Position numbers and translations under genes: made by a program
The notes under the pieces: generated by a model
What the model was told of the DNA's origin: nothing
Seen by the model: the letters and a program-made list of their open reading frames with translations, nothing else
Databases searched by the model: none
DNA from: Laceyella sediminis
GTDB lineage: Bacteria; Bacillota; Bacilli; Thermoactinomycetales; Thermoactinomycetaceae
DNA length: 64,000 nucleotides
Assembly (NCBI RefSeq): GCF_003003125.1
Contig: NZ_PVTZ01000007.1
Location: 124,001-188,000, forward strand
Direction: 5' to 3'
Shown here: one piece after another, positions 63,212 to 64,000 of the stretch
Layout of the letters: the number at the start of each line of letters is the position of its first letter
Position numbering within the stretch: position 1 is the stretch's first letter

Positions 63212-64000
63212 TCATATCCGGTGCCATCGTTTAACTTCGCACCGCGCCAAGGCGGCGGGCGCCTGCAATTGTTTCGCCAACAAATCCCGTAAGAACTCTG
63301 GCAAATAATATTTTTGTACTTTTCCCTCTTTCAAACCCATGTATCCGATGCCAAAGGTAAACATGTCAATCGTGGCCAAACGGACTAGCTGCTCTTCCTC
63401 TAGTCGGGAACCGTTTATCCTGATTTCCTTGATCCGTTGAAAAGGCGGCGCCTCCGGGTCATAAAACACTTCCATTCCCGATACGCTGACAGTCCCCAAC
63501 ACTTTCCCCCGAAAGCCGAAGCCACGAATCGGCAAGGTCACAAACTCATCAAGCAACGCCTCTTCCAGCGTCCGGCGAATTTCTTTCCCCTCGATCGTCA
63601 TCAACACGGGATTGATGGGATGAGGGCACACCGCGTGTAACTGTTGTCTGGTCACTGAGCCCGCAGGAATCTCTGCTAAAAGCTGGCCATTGTTCACCAA
63701 GGCAGCTTCGGCGCCAACCCAGTCGCACAGCGCATCCGCCAACAGATTGGGCAATGGGCTTTCTCCATACCAGTCCACCCCCAGCGGGCGGGACAACTGG
63801 TGAATCGGTTGCGCCATGTTTTCCAAGGCTTCTCCACGATAATGGGCGATCAGCTCCTGCATCTCCCGCTCCTCAGCTCGTCCGGCAAGCGGATAAACCC
63901 GTCCTCGGATCGTACGCACACGGCCTGCGTCGATATCTACCTCGATTTCGATATGGCCGAGGTGCTGTCCGTGTTTGCCCGCTCCCGCCAGCCAAGTCTC
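63212..64000 (-). CDS. yunD: YunD-like 5'-nucleotidase/metallophosphatase, partial
   Basis: The gene runs off the window end, so only about 262 C-terminal residues are seen. The first visible part, AGAGKHGQHLGHIEIEVD, is the end of a calcineurin-like phosphoesterase domain. It is followed by a 5'-nucleotidase C-terminal domain (LGVDWYGESPLPNLLADAL near a third of the visible part, then ALVNNGQLLAEIPAG). In Bacillus YunD is a predicted nucleotidase or 2',3'-cyclic-nucleotide phosphodiesterase. There is no signal to judge, as the N-terminus is missing. Confidence 0.8.
   Translation of the reverse strand, partial: ETWLAGAGKHGQHLGHIEIEVDIDAGRVRTIRGRVYPLAGRAEEREMQELIAHYRGEALENMAQPIHQLSRPLGVDWYGESPLPNLLADALCDWVGAEAALVNNGQLLAEIPAGSVTRQQLHAVCPHPINPVLMTIEGKEIRRTLEEALLDEFVTLPIRGFGFRGKVLGTVSVSGMEVFYDPEAPPFQRIKEIRINGSRLEEEQLVRLATIDMFTFGIGYMGLKEGKVQKYYLPEFLRDLLAKQLQAPAALARCEVKRWHRI

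Overview
The window reads as a chromosome segment of a spore-forming Gram-positive of the order Bacillales. The mix of genes suggests the thermophilic, mycelial family Thermoactinomycetaceae. Pointers are YutD, YunC, YunD, DUF3055, DUF2621, YhcN/YlaJ and LytH-like proteins, GTG and TTG starts behind strong purine-rich Shine-Dalgarno sites, a BpsA/BpsB pair, and secreted degradative enzymes (two thermolysin-type proteases and a GH18 chitinase). The family-level placement is inference. No rRNA, tRNA, CRISPR array, intact insertion sequence, integrase or relaxase was seen.

Layout. 1-5.3 kb holds housekeeping genes (SufR-like regulator, HepT-like protein, RacA-like protein, YutD, a sporulation lipoprotein, lipoyl synthase). 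5.4-8.6 kb is a divergent, Fur-box-controlled siderophore importer with two permeases and a lipoprotein but no ATPase. 8.7-14.6 kb has a LytH-like wall hydrolase, a TipA-type MerR regulator, an amino-acid permease, a glutaredoxin and a UbiD-family decarboxylase. 15-19.6 kb looks like an accessory island: a tandem array of about 124-bp hairpin repeats, an excalibur-domain protein, a DUF262/HNH protein beside the remnant of a UvrD-type helicase, and a degenerate EEP-fold protein. 20-24.1 kb carries two nearly identical M4 proteases. 24.2-30.9 kb has AIM24 and a five-gene oligopeptide importer. 31-42 kb holds pdxK, a ThyX-like protein, a toxin-antitoxin pair, an alanine/sodium symporter, a chitinase, an orphan PhnD-like lipoprotein, bpsAB and a WYL regulator.

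The most striking large unit is the minus-strand operon from 54.6 to 42.7 kb. It starts with an LPNTA-anchored surface protein and a class D-type sortase, then encodes a full Gram-positive type IV secretion apparatus: TcpC, TcpD, TcpE, a VirB4-like ATPase, a VirB6-like channel, a second VirB8-like protein, a bifunctional wall hydrolase and a membrane-anchored second ATPase. No DNA-processing gene lies near it, so it may not be a simple mobile element.

55-64 kb contains a frameshifted GNAT gene, small metabolic genes, bluB overlapping a MITE-like element, and a promoter-to-terminator unit with four tandem 30-31-residue hydrophobic peptides lacking any charged side chain. A cold-shock gene, an RluA-type pseudouridine synthase, yunC, a DUF6154-like protein and the C-terminal part of yunD follow, the last cut by the window edge.
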